A stretch of DNA of 64,000 nucleotides from NCBI RefSeq assembly GCF_019297855.1, contig NZ_CP079194.1, positions 372,001-436,000 of the forward strand, in the 5' to 3' direction. The DNA comes from Gymnodinialimonas ceratoperidinii. Lineage in GTDB: Bacteria; Pseudomonadota; Alphaproteobacteria; Rhodobacterales; Rhodobacteraceae. How positions within the stretch are numbered: position 1 is the first letter of the stretch; each line of letters begins with the position of its first letter. The translations under genes and the position numbers were made by a program. This document shows positions 27,155 through 35,703 of this stretch, one piece after another. The notes under the pieces are model-generated. The model had not been told where the DNA came from and ran no database searches. It saw only the letters and a list, made by a program, of their open reading frames with translations.

Positions 27155-28213
27155 TTAGTCGTAACCCGTCATCTCCAAATACCCTCGACCGGCGTGAGTG
27201 CCGGTAAAGGAAATCGGGCCCTCCCAATAGGGGAATGACGTGTCCATCCAGCTGTTCGGGTTCAGGGCTCGCGTCGTAATGTCGATGTCGCGTTCAGGAA
27301 ATTCCAACCGCCATTCCACTGGCACGTCCCGCCCCGCGACGCGATGCGTTGCCAGTGGTGTGAGGGTGATGGCCCCGTCGCCATAGGCTTGCGTGGTTCC
27401 ATCGGCAGCGATGTAGGTGGCGGAGGTGAACGGTGCATCCGTATCGTCGCGCAAGGCAAACGCCATCAGGCGCGCGCCCTCCGGCAATTGTAGGGAAAAC
27501 CACTCCCATCCGCTCTGCGTGTCCGACAGAGGCTGCGACGACCATTCGCGGTCCAGCCAGCCAGATCCGGTCACCGCCACCGGACCACTGGGCAGCATAA
27601 GCGTTCCGGTGACGTCGTAGAAAGGCTGCGAGTAATAGTAACTCGCCTGACCTTCGGCGCTTTTGACAGAGTAGCCGACATCGCCGTGAAAGATCAGCGG
27701 GCCGTCAGCCTGTAGCTCCAGGTCATAGGCAAAGTCGGCACCCCGCGCAGAGAGGGTTAGTGCATCAAGGGCGTCCCCCTCTGATGCCGTGGCGCTCATC
27801 TGCCAATCATCGATGAAGGCTCTGAACGGCTGAGTAGTGACGCCAGCTTGCCCAATCCCGCCGCGCGCGAGGCGTTCTGCACTGAAATGCGCGTCGGCGG
27901 TCGTCAACCCGGCGTGACCCATGAGCAACTGGGGCGCCGTCCAGTCATTGGAGGTCTCAGGAGCCAGCGCGCTGCGAAACAGGGTCCATTGGATGCCATA
28001 GGCGTTGCCCGCAGCATCCTCGAGCGTGGCTGTCAGGTACCACCACTCGATGCGGAAATCCGGGTGCGGGCCGTGATCGTCGGGAAAGGAAAACTCGGGT
28101 TCAGGCGCAGGGATCGCAAAGCCATCGGCGGAGGTGCCAAGTCCCGCGAACCCTTGGCCGAACGTCACTTGCGGGCCAAATAAGAGAGCAAGAGCGAGAA
28201 GAAACCGCATCAT
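27155..28213 (-). CDS. Lipocalin-type hydratase-like protein (AttH/CrtC fold), exported
   Basis: A 352-residue protein with a Sec signal (MMRFLLALALLFGPQVTFG), then FRIEWWYLTATLEDAAG, a hallmark of the AttH/CrtC-like lipocalin family, and later DREWSSQPL and GWEWFSLQL. The family includes carotenoid 1,2-hydratases and AttH proteins encoded beside ABC exporters. Here it is the third gene of an ATPase-permease-lipocalin operon, and its ATG (28213) overlaps the permease stop. That context favours an envelope lipid or hydrophobic-ligand role over carotenoid synthesis, and no carotenoid genes are nearby. The substrate is unknown. Confidence 0.85.
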   Translation of the reverse strand: MMRFLLALALLFGPQVTFGQGFAGLGTSADGFAIPAPEPEFSFPDDHGPHPDFRIEWWYLTATLEDAAGNAYGIQWTLFRSALAPETSNDWTAPQLLMGHAGLTTADAHFSAERLARGGIGQAGVTTQPFRAFIDDWQMSATASEGDALDALTLSARGADFAYDLELQADGPLIFHGDVGYSVKSAEGQASYYYSQPFYDVTGTLMLPSGPVAVTGSGWLDREWSSQPLSDTQSGWEWFSLQLPEGARLMAFALRDDTDAPFTSATYIAADGTTQAYGDGAITLTPLATHRVAGRDVPVEWRLEFPERDIDITTRALNPNSWMDTSFPYWEGPISFTGTHAGRGYLEMTGYD

Positions 28214-30603
28214 CAGCGCTCCTGTGCGAAAACTTGCGTGAGCCGCGCGGGCGCAATCCTGGCGAGGCGAAGCGTCGGACCAAGCGCCGCAAGGCCGGCG
28301 GCGAGGAGGGCTAAAATGCCCAACATGAGCCAATCACCGGGGAACACACGCATCGGCAGCCGCCACCCGAAGGCTTCGACGTTCACGATTGCGAGCAGCA
28401 CCCAGGCTAAGGCGAGTCCGACGGGCAAGGCCGCCAAGAAGGTGATGGCCGCGAGGATCAGGCTGCGCGCCATCTCGACCCACGCCAAGGTTGCGCGCGA
28501 CGCGCCGATGGCCCAGATCGGTGCAAGCTGCGGCAGCCGCAGATTAGCGAGCGTCAGGAGACTGGTCAGCAAAGCGATGCCTGCGACGCCAAGCGTGAGG
28601 ACGTTCAGGGCACCGGTCACACGGAACGTCTGATCGAACACGTCGACCGAGAACGCCTTGACCTGCGCCTGATTGGTGACGGCATCCGCAGGCAGGCCAA
28701 ATTCATCCCGCAGCCGCGAGGCTAACTCCGGCGCGCGTTCAGGTGACACGCGGATTGCAAACCGAGTGGCGCGCGACGCAGGATAAGTCTCTGTCAGGCG
28801 GTTCAGAGACACAATCGCCTGTCCACTCGGGTTTCCGTAGTCGGAGTAAACCCCCACAATCGGAAGGCCCCCGGCAATCGCAAGCGTGTCGCCGAGCCTC
28901 AGTCCCTCACGGCGCGCCATCTGCTCATTGACCAATGCGGCATTCCCGGTGGCAAGTGCCTCCCATGCATCGGGAGTTTGCGAGAGAAGCGGCCAAGCCT
29001 CCCGGTACGTCGCATGATCCACAACGCCGAACAGCTCGGCAGGCCGATCGAACAACCGCACCTCTGTCGACACGATCGGAAGGATCGCGTCGACCTCCGG
29101 CGCGAGAGCGGCCATCAAGGCCTCCGCCTCGTCAGGCGTGGCGGCGCTCACGTAGAGCTCTGAGGCAAGGCGCTGATCGAGCCAGCCCAGAAACGTCGTG
29201 CGGAAGGAACCCACCATGGTCGAGACGCCGACGTTTGCCGACAGCGCCAGAAGGAGCGCCATCAAGGCGAGCGAAAGCCCCGGTATCTGTTGCTTGGTGT
29301 CAGCCACGACCCACTCTGCAAAGGCGCCTTTCGGTCGGATGAGGGACAGGGCAGCGGTCATAACCATCGGCAGCGCCAAGGCAGCGCCGATCAACAGGCA
29401 CGCCAAACAGGCGAAGGCCGCGAGCAAGCCCTGCCCAAGCCACGCCAGTGTCCCCGACGCCACGAAAAGTGCCAGTGCCACGAGTCCTTGCAAGCGGATT
29501 ATTCTGCCGGAGGCCTGCGCCCAGGCCCGTGGCATCGCAGGTGCCAGAAGCGGCATCCGCGCGGTGCGTATCATCGCCTGAACGGCGGCAGCACCTGTGC
29601 CAAGGAGCGTGATAAACAGTCCCGAAACCGCCCAATAGGGACTGAAACTCAGCACGCCGTCGATCTCGGCCCCGTAGAGCCCTCGCAATGTGCCGGCCAC
29701 CCCCGGCAACAAGCTCGTTGCGATCAAGTATCCCAAGGCCACCCCAATGATGCCCGCGATCAAGGCGATGCCCGCAAGCTCTAGCGATAGAGCGACAAGA
29801 ATGGTCCGCAGCGGCGTTCCCAAGGCGCGCAGGGTTCGCAGAAGCGCGCGTCGTTGCTCGAACGCGAGGCCGATTGCGGCGTGGACGATGAACAGCCCAA
29901 CGCCAAAAGCGAGGAAGCCGAAGGCTGTCAGATTGAGGTGAAAGCTATCGGTAAGCCGCGCGATATCGTTGCCGGTCTGGGGCTCGCGCAGGGAGAGGTC
30001 CGTTGCGGAGCTCAGGGGCGGCAATCCGAAGGGCTGATCAGGATCGACGAGGAGGTAAGACGGCCCGCTTTGATCAATGAGTCGCGCAGCGGTGGAGATG
30101 TCCGTGATTGCAGCCGCGGGCGGAATGGAGTCGCGGATTTCAATAGGCGGCAAACCACCGGGAAGGGGGCCTGAGGCTGTCGCCTCACTCATCAGCAAAA
30201 TGCCCGGAGCCGTGAAGAACCCTACGAGATCCAGGCTGCCCTCCAGCGACGGCCCCTGCGCCTCTTCCGGCATGGTGAGCGGGTCAATTCCAAGAACGCG
30301 CAACCGCCCCTCCGGATCGCGAAGTTCACCTGATATGACCGGCGAGACGAGATACCCTGCCTCTCGCAGGTTCAGATAGACGTCGATTGCGATGGGCTGC
30401 CCATCCGCGCGCATCAATCGTGTCAGTTGATCCTGCCCCAAGGTGGTCGCCGCGCGGTCATAAGCGGCGCGCGCCTCGGAGTTGATCGCCTGAACGCCCG
30501 TCCAGAGTGCCGTCGCCAGCGCCAGCCCCAACGCCAACATTGCAAACTGACTCGGATGCCGCCGCCAGTGCGAAAGAAGGCTCGAAACTGCGGTGTAGAG
30601 CAT
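28213..30603 (-). CDS. FtsX-like ABC transporter permease
   Basis: A 796-residue membrane protein with the MacB/LolC-type layout duplicated. There is an N-terminal helix (about 20-40), a large periplasmic domain, a first FtsX helix bundle (about 235-340), several further helices (about 365-420), a second periplasmic region (about 450-660) and a final FtsX bundle (about 680-790). Such permeases usually do not move substrate through a channel but drive extraction or periplasmic work. In Agrobacterium att loci two separate permeases (AttF, AttG) accompany the ATPase and AttH, so this looks like one fused gene. It ends overlapping the lipocalin gene and begins three bases from the ATPase stop. 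Confidence 0.9.
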   Translation of the reverse strand: MLYTAVSSLLSHWRRHPSQFAMLALGLALATALWTGVQAINSEARAAYDRAATTLGQDQLTRLMRADGQPIAIDVYLNLREAGYLVSPVISGELRDPEGRLRVLGIDPLTMPEEAQGPSLEGSLDLVGFFTAPGILLMSEATASGPLPGGLPPIEIRDSIPPAAAITDISTAARLIDQSGPSYLLVDPDQPFGLPPLSSATDLSLREPQTGNDIARLTDSFHLNLTAFGFLAFGVGLFIVHAAIGLAFEQRRALLRTLRALGTPLRTILVALSLELAGIALIAGIIGVALGYLIATSLLPGVAGTLRGLYGAEIDGVLSFSPYWAVSGLFITLLGTGAAAVQAMIRTARMPLLAPAMPRAWAQASGRIIRLQGLVALALFVASGTLAWLGQGLLAAFACLACLLIGAALALPMVMTAALSLIRPKGAFAEWVVADTKQQIPGLSLALMALLLALSANVGVSTMVGSFRTTFLGWLDQRLASELYVSAATPDEAEALMAALAPEVDAILPIVSTEVRLFDRPAELFGVVDHATYREAWPLLSQTPDAWEALATGNAALVNEQMARREGLRLGDTLAIAGGLPIVGVYSDYGNPSGQAIVSLNRLTETYPASRATRFAIRVSPERAPELASRLRDEFGLPADAVTNQAQVKAFSVDVFDQTFRVTGALNVLTLGVAGIALLTSLLTLANLRLPQLAPIWAIGASRATLAWVEMARSLILAAITFLAALPVGLALAWVLLAIVNVEAFGWRLPMRVFPGDWLMLGILALLAAGLAALGPTLRLARIAPARLTQVFAQER

Positions 30604-30606
30604 GTC

Positions 30607-31275
30607 CTAGCCTTCCAACCGCCCGCGTGACAGATGCACCCGGCGCTGCAAGCTGTCCGCAAGTCGCGGCGAATGCGTCACCATCAACAGCCCCGCGCCG
30701 GTTTCCGCAACCAAAGCCAGCAACAGCCCAAGAACGGTGTCACCGGTGTCTTCGTCGAGGTTGCCAGTAGGCTCGTCAGCCAGGATCAATGCCGGCCGAG
30801 AGACGAGGGCGCGCGCAATGGCCACGCGCTGCTGCTGCCCTCCCGAGAGTTGTTCAGGATATCTCGTGAGCAGATCCGCAAGCCCGAGACGCCCGGCAAG
30901 CTCCGCCGCGAACGGTGCGTCGTGCCGATTGGCCAGCCGCGCCTGTAGCGAGATGTTTTTCTCCACCGTCAGAGAAGGCACCAGGTTGAACTGCTGAAAG
31001 ATCAGCCCAATCCTCGAGCGCCGCACCCGCGCCCGGGCAGCGTCATCGAGCTGACCAATGTCGCGCCCATCAAGCAGGACCTCTCCACTATCAGGCTGAT
31101 CCAGCCCTCCGGACAGATGCAGAAGCGTCGACTTGCCGGATCCGCTCTCCCCCGTCAGTGCAAGGGTCTCGCCCGCGCGCAAACTGATCGAGACACCATC
31201 AAGCACCCGCAACGGACCGCGATCCGAAGGGTAAGTCTTGCGAATATCGCGGAGGTCGAGCAGCGGGGCGTCCAT
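30607..31275 (-). CDS. ABC transporter ATP-binding protein (LolD/MacB type)
   Basis: A 222-residue cytoplasmic ATPase powering the FtsX-like permease downstream. Walker A is GESGSGKST, the Q-loop is FQQFNLV, the signature is LSGGQQQR, Walker B is LILADEPT with the D-loop GNLDE, and the switch His lies in VTHS. The start is set at ATG 31275 (MDAPLLDLRDIRKTY) because the conserved domain begins there; the upstream open frame has no family resemblance. The operon is ATPase, permease, lipocalin with three-base or overlapping junctions, all divergent from serC. Confidence 0.93.
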   Translation of the reverse strand: MDAPLLDLRDIRKTYPSDRGPLRVLDGVSISLRAGETLALTGESGSGKSTLLHLSGGLDQPDSGEVLLDGRDIGQLDDAARARVRRSRIGLIFQQFNLVPSLTVEKNISLQARLANRHDAPFAAELAGRLGLADLLTRYPEQLSGGQQQRVAIARALVSRPALILADEPTGNLDEDTGDTVLGLLLALVAETGAGLLMVTHSPRLADSLQRRVHLSRGRLEG

Positions 31276-31437
31276 GTCAAAGATGTAGCAGTCGCGCGCG
31301 CGCCGAACACCCCTTCTGCTGAAATCGCATCCGTCCGAAGCCACGGAAGTTTCCGATAGAGAACCACCTCCCCGGAAAATGTGCCACTTCCGACGCAATA
31401 GGTCTCTTTTCCGGCTTGTCGCGGTCCACGCCCCCCC

Positions 31438-31493
31438 GTATCCCGGCGGTGGGACACCCCTCCCCAACGAGGGGCGCATATCTGTGAGGATAC
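31438..31493 (+). promoter_or_regulatory. Structured leader upstream of serC (serC RNA-like element)
   Basis: GTATCC (31438-31443) pairs with GGATAC (31488-31493), and the latter includes part of the serC ribosome site GAGGA (31486-31490). Inside lies a second hairpin, CCCCTC (31457-31462) with GAGGGG (31469-31474), with a six-base loop. A conserved serC RNA motif upstream of alphaproteobacterial serC genes has been described by comparative genomics; this element fits by position and by shape as I recall it. Closing the outer stem would hide the ribosome site, so translational control of serC is inferred. Confidence 0.6.
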
Positions 31494-31498
31494 CAGTA

Positions 31499-32656
31499 AT
31501 GGTTACGAACCAACCGGCCACGCGGCCGAACACGAAACCCGTGAACCCACGTTTTTCGTCCGGCCCCTGTGCCAAACCCCCCACCTGGACAGCTGAAGCT
31601 CTGGCGGACGCCCCCCTCGGCCGTTCGCACCGCGCGGCAGAAGGCAAGGCAAAGCTGAAGCGCGCGATCGACAAGACGGCCGAGATCCTCGGCGTGCCGG
31701 AAGGCTACCGCGTCGGCATCGTGCCCGCTTCCGACACCGGCGCCGTGGAGATGGCGATGTGGTCGCTGCTGGGCGCCCGCCCCTGCACCATGCTCGCGTG
31801 GGAAAGCTTCGGCGCTGGATGGGTGACCGATGCGGTCAAACAGCTCAACCTCGACGCTACCGTGACCACCGCCGACTATGGCGCGCTTCCTGATCTTGCC
31901 GCCGTCGACTGGAACACCGACGTCGTCTTCACCTGGAACGGCACGACCTCCGGGGTCCGCGTCCCGAATGGCGACGTGATCCCTGCTGACCGCGAAGGGC
32001 TGACCATCTGCGACGCCACCTCCGCCGCCTTCGCCCAGGATCTTCCCTGGGACAAGCTCGACGTGACCACCTTCTCCTGGCAGAAGGTCATGGGCGGTGA
32101 AGCGGCCCACGGCATGATCGTCCTCTCGCCCCGCGCGGTGGAGCGGCTGGAGTCCTACACCCCGGCCTGGCCCCTGCCCAAGATCTTCCGCCTCACCAAG
32201 GGCGGCAAGCTCATCGAGGGGATTTTCACCGGCGCCACCATCAACACGCCCTCCATGCTCTGCGTCGAGGATTACCTCTTCGCGCTGGATTGGGCCGAAA
32301 GCCTCGGCGGTCTGCCGGCCCTGAAGGCCCGTGCCGACGCCAACGCTCAGGCAATCCACGACTTCGTGGGCGCCCGCGACTGGATCGCCATCCTCGCCGA
32401 GGACGCCGCCACCCGCTCCAACACCTCCGTCTGCCTGAAGTTCACCGATGCGCGGATCAAGGACGGCGCAGCCTTCGCCAAGGCAGTCGCCAAGCGGCTC
32501 GCCGATGAAGGCGTGGCGCTGGACGTGGGCGCCTACCGCGACGCGCCTGCCGGTTTGCGCATCTGGTGCGGCGCCACCGTGGAGACCGCTGACATCGAGG
32601 CGATGCTCCCCTGGCTCGACTGGGCCTTCCACGCCGAAATCGAGGCGCAGGCCTGA
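31499..32656 (+). CDS. serC: Phosphoserine aminotransferase
   Basis: The second step of serine synthesis: transamination of 3-phosphohydroxypyruvate with glutamate. The 385-residue PLP enzyme belongs to the alphaproteobacterial-type SerC group. Seen are [13 protein letters not shown] at the N-terminus, the WNGTTSG and [10 protein letters not shown] segments, and the PLP lysine in [10 protein letters not shown] (Lys196). GAGGA lies eight bases before ATG 31499; the longer frame from 31379 overlaps the structured leader and is rejected. The gap to serA is 86 bases, so the two are probably one operon. Confidence 0.95.
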   Translation: MVTNQPATRPNTKPVNPRFSSGPCAKPPTWTAEALADAPLGRSHRAAEGKAKLKRAIDKTAEILGVPEGYRVGIVPASDTGAVEMAMWSLLGARPCTMLAWESFGAGWVTDAVKQLNLDATVTTADYGALPDLAAVDWNTDVVFTWNGTTSGVRVPNGDVIPADREGLTICDATSAAFAQDLPWDKLDVTTFSWQKVMGGEAAHGMIVLSPRAVERLESYTPAWPLPKIFRLTKGGKLIEGIFTGATINTPSMLCVEDYLFALDWAESLGGLPALKARADANAQAIHDFVGARDWIAILAEDAATRSNTSVCLKFTDARIKDGAAFAKAVAKRLADEGVALDVGAYRDAPAGLRIWCGATVETADIEAMLPWLDWAFHAEIEAQA

Positions 32657-32669
32657 CCGCCTGCTCCTC

Positions 32670-32692
32670 CTTCATCTTGGTAAATACAACTC
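32670..32692 (+). repeat. Dispersed intergenic motif, copy 1
   Basis: CTTCATCTTGG (32670-32680) followed by ATACAACTC (32684-32692). The same two blocks recur at 62999-63020, and a weaker version is at 53898-53912. I associate this with intergenic repeats common in Rhodobacterales; function unknown. It lies between serC and serA, followed by a small hairpin GGCCTGC/GCAGGCC at 32701-32721. Confidence 0.5.
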
Positions 32693-32742
32693 AATCCCAC
32701 GGCCTGCCCCAAGCGCAGGCCCCCGACACAGGAGCGCCGACA

Positions 32743-34338
32743 ATGGCCCCCAAAGTTCTCGTATCCGACAAGCTCTCGGAAACCGCCGTCCAGATCTTCC
32801 GCGACCGCGGCATCGATGTCACCTTCGACCCCACCATCGGCAAGGACAAGGAGAAGCTTCTCTCCGTCATCGACCAATATGACGGCCTCGCCATCCGCTC
32901 CGCCACCAAGGTGACGGAGAAGATCATCGCCGCCGCCACCAACCTCAAGGTCGTGGGTCGCGCCGGGATCGGGGTCGACAACGTCGACATCCCCGCCGCG
33001 TCGAAGAAGGGCATCATCGTGATGAACACGCCCTTCGGCAACTCGATCACCACGGCCGAGCACGCCATCGCGATGATGTTCGCCGTGGCCCGCCAGATCC
33101 CCGAGGCCTCCGCTTCAACCCACGATGGCAAGTGGGAGAAGTCGAAGTTCATGGGCGTCGAACTGACCGCCAAGACCCTCGGCGTCATTGGTGCCGGCAA
33201 CATCGGCTCGATCGTCATTTCCCGCGCGCTCGGGCTGAAAATGAAGGTCGTGGCCTATGACCCCTTCCTGAGCGAGGAACGCGCGCGCGAGATCGGTTGC
33301 CAGAAAGTCGAGCTCGATGAGCTGCTGGAACGCGCTGATTTCATCACCATGCATGTGCCTTTCACCGAGAAGACCGCCAACATTCTTTCCGCCGAGAACC
33401 TCGCCAAGACGAAGAAAGGCGTGCGGATCATCAACTGCGCCCGTGGCGGTCTGGTGGATGAGGCGGCGCTCGCTGACCTGCTGAAATCTGGCCACGTCGC
33501 AGGCGCCGCCTTCGACGTGTTCGCGCAGGAACCCGCGACCGAGAACCCTCTCTTCCATCTGCCCAACGTGGTGGTCACGCCCCACCTCGGCGCGGCCACG
33601 ACGGAAGCGCAGGAGAATGTCGCGCTGCAGGTGGCCGAGCAGATGTCTGATTATCTGCTGACCGGCGCCGTCTCGAACGCGCTGAACATGCCTTCGGTCA
33701 CCGCCGAAGAGGCTGCCATCATGGGGCCATGGGTCAAGCTGGCCGAGCATCTGGGCGCCTTCGTCGGGCAACTCACTGACGAGCCGATCGAAAGCATCGA
33801 GGTGGTCTACAACGGTGTGGTCACCGGCATGAACCTCAAGGCGCTGGATTGCGCGGCCATCGCGGGCGTGATGAAGGCGACGAACCCGGACGTGAACATG
33901 GTTTCCGCCCCGGTGATCGCCAAGGAGCGCGGCGTCGAGTTGAGCCAGACGACGCAGGACAAGACCGGTGTCTTCGACGGCTATATCCGCCTCGTCGTGA
34001 AAACCGCCACGCGCGAGCGCTCGATCGCGGGGACGGTCTTCTCGGACGGCAAACCGCGCTTCATCCAGATCAAGGGCATCAACATCGATGCCGAAATCGG
34101 GGAGCACATGCTCTATACGACGAACGAAGACGTACCCGGGATCATCGGCACCTTGGGTCAGACCATGGGTGAAAACGGCGTCAACATCGCCAACTTCACC
34201 CTCGGTCGCTCCGGCCCGAAGGGCGGCGCGATCGCGCTGCTCTACCTTGATGCGCAACCCCCTGCGGACGTGCTCGAGAAGCTCATGGCCACCGGCATGT
34301 TCCAGCAGGTCAAGCCGCTGCAGTTCGACGCGGCCTGA
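32743..34338 (+). CDS. serA: D-3-phosphoglycerate dehydrogenase
   Basis: The first and committed step of serine synthesis: NAD-dependent oxidation of 3-phosphoglycerate. The 531-residue length and layout match the long type: substrate and NAD domains (GVIGAGNIGS dinucleotide motif; NCARGGLVDE; TPHLGAATTEAQ with the catalytic His), then the intervening ASB domain (about 320-450) and a C-terminal ACT domain (about 455-531), usually the serine feedback site. AGGAG eight bases before ATG 32743 fixes the start. It follows serC by 86 bases on the same strand. A terminator follows immediately and merges with the next gene's ribosome site. Confidence 0.97.
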   Translation: MAPKVLVSDKLSETAVQIFRDRGIDVTFDPTIGKDKEKLLSVIDQYDGLAIRSATKVTEKIIAAATNLKVVGRAGIGVDNVDIPAASKKGIIVMNTPFGNSITTAEHAIAMMFAVARQIPEASASTHDGKWEKSKFMGVELTAKTLGVIGAGNIGSIVISRALGLKMKVVAYDPFLSEERAREIGCQKVELDELLERADFITMHVPFTEKTANILSAENLAKTKKGVRIINCARGGLVDEAALADLLKSGHVAGAAFDVFAQEPATENPLFHLPNVVVTPHLGAATTEAQENVALQVAEQMSDYLLTGAVSNALNMPSVTAEEAAIMGPWVKLAEHLGAFVGQLTDEPIESIEVVYNGVVTGMNLKALDCAAIAGVMKATNPDVNMVSAPVIAKERGVELSQTTQDKTGVFDGYIRLVVKTATRERSIAGTVFSDGKPRFIQIKGINIDAEIGEHMLYTTNEDVPGIIGTLGQTMGENGVNIANFTLGRSGPKGGAIALLYLDAQPPADVLEKLMATGMFQQVKPLQFDAA

Positions 34339-34399
34339 GGCCAAGCCTTCTTCGGGACGCCGCGTTAAGGTTGGCGTGCCGCTGCGATAGATGCTCTAA

Positions 34400-34429
34400 C
34401 CCTCCGTGACACATCGCGGAGGGTTTTTT
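34400..34429 (+). terminator. Intrinsic terminator after serA that also carries the thiolase ribosome site
   Basis: CCCTCCG (34400-34406) pairs with CGGAGGG (34417-34423), followed by six T residues (34424-34429). The ATG of the thiolase gene begins at 34431, so the 3' arm GGAGGG is also its only good Shine-Dalgarno sequence, seven bases upstream. Confidence 0.85.
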
Positions 34430-34430
34430 C

Positions 34431-35606
34431 ATGGACGATATCGTCATTCTGTCGGGCGCGCGCACGGCAATCGGCACCTTTGGGGGTTCACTGGCCGGCA
34501 CGCCGCCCATCGACACGGGGACCGTGGTCGCCAAGGCAGCGCTGGAACGTGCTGGCGTCGAAGGCGGGCAGATCGGGCAGGTGGTCTTCGGTCACGTGAT
34601 CAATACCGAACCTCGTGACATGTATCTTTCGCGGGTGGCGGCGATGCAGGCCGGTATCCCCGACACCACGCCCGCGATGAATGTGAACCGGCTTTGCGGC
34701 TCGGGTGCGCAGGCGATTGTCAGCGTGATCCAGTCGCTCGCTCTGGGTGACGCCGATTATGGTCTCGCCGGCGGTGCGGAAAGCATGTCGCGCGCGCCCT
34801 ACATCTCCTCGGCGACGCGGTTCGGGCAGAAGATGGGCGACGTCAAGACCCTCGACATGATGCTCGGCGCGCTCAACTGCCCCTTCGGCACCGGTCACAT
34901 GGGGGTCACGGCCGAGAACGTGGCAGACGAGCATGAAGTGACCCGCGAGCAGATGGATGCCTTCGCCCTGAGCAGTCAGGAACGCGCGGCCCACGCGATC
35001 GAGCAAGGCTACTTCAAGGACCAGATCGTCCCGGTCGAGGTGAAGGTCAAACGCGACATGGTGCCTTTCGAGGTCGACGAACACCCCAAAGCGACGTCGC
35101 TGGAAGCGCTCGGCGGCCTGCGCGCCGTGTTCCAGAAGGAGGGCCGTGTCACGGCCGGCAATGCCAGCGGCATCAACGACGGTGCCGCAGCCCTCGTGCT
35201 GGCCCGCGCCGACGCGGCCGAGGCCGCGGGCCTGACAGCACGCGCCCGCGTTCTGGGCTATGCGCACGCTGGCGTCCGCCCCGAGGTGATGGGGATCGGC
35301 CCGATCCCGGCGGTCGAGAACCTGATGGCGAAAACCGGTCTCAGCATCGCGGACTTTGACATCATCGAATCGAACGAGGCTTTTGCCGCCCAGGCGCTTG
35401 CGGTCAACAAGGGGCTCGGCATCGATCCGGCCAAGGTGAACCCGAACGGTGGGGCCATTGCTCTCGGTCACCCGGTCGGCGCGACCGGCGCCATCATCAC
35501 CGTGAAAGCGCTCTATGAGCTGGAGCGGACCGGCGGCAAACGTGCGCTGATTACGATGTGCATCGGCGGCGGCCAAGGCATCGCCCTCGCCATCGAGCGC
35601 ATCTGA
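34431..35606 (+). CDS. Acetyl-CoA acetyltransferase (thiolase)
   Basis: It condenses two acetyl-CoA to acetoacetyl-CoA or runs in reverse; it is related to PhaA/AtoB. The 391-residue thiolase has the acyl-accepting Cys89 in NRLCGSG, His347 in GGAIALGHPVG and the base Cys377 in CIGGGQG, the complete catalytic set of biosynthetic thiolases. Neighbours give no polyhydroxyalkanoate or fatty-acid genes, so the exact pathway cannot be stated. Its ribosome site is the descending arm of the terminator hairpin after serA. Three perfect palindromes follow its stop. Confidence 0.93.
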   Translation: MDDIVILSGARTAIGTFGGSLAGTPPIDTGTVVAKAALERAGVEGGQIGQVVFGHVINTEPRDMYLSRVAAMQAGIPDTTPAMNVNRLCGSGAQAIVSVIQSLALGDADYGLAGGAESMSRAPYISSATRFGQKMGDVKTLDMMLGALNCPFGTGHMGVTAENVADEHEVTREQMDAFALSSQERAAHAIEQGYFKDQIVPVEVKVKRDMVPFEVDEHPKATSLEALGGLRAVFQKEGRVTAGNASGINDGAAALVLARADAAEAAGLTARARVLGYAHAGVRPEVMGIGPIPAVENLMAKTGLSIADFDIIESNEAFAAQALAVNKGLGIDPAKVNPNGGAIALGHPVGATGAIITVKALYELERTGGKRALITMCIGGGQGIALAIERI

Positions 35607-35615
35607 GACCGTGAC

Positions 35616-35686
35616 GACCCAAGACTTTTGCAAAAGTCTTGGGTCAGAGCCTTGCAAGGCTCTGCGCAGTCTTTTGCAAAAGACTG
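35616..35686. repeat. Three consecutive perfect palindromes centred on TTGCAA
   Basis: The palindromes run 35616-35645 (30 bases, core AAGACTTTTGCAAAAGTCTT), 35645-35664 (20 bases, core GAGCCTTGCAAGGCTC) and 35667-35686 (20 bases, core AGTCTTTTGCAAAAGACT). They fill the gap between the converging thiolase and pbpC genes. The first and third share the GTCTTTTGCAAAAGAC-type core. They may act as bidirectional terminators or be a repeat family. Confidence 0.75.
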
Positions 35687-35703
35687 GCGGGAAGGGCGCG
35701 CGT

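Noticed and set aside
32701..32721. Terminator between serC and serA
   Set aside because: The hairpin GGCCTGC/GCAGGCC has no following T-run and lies just before the serA ribosome site, so it is not a convincing terminator.
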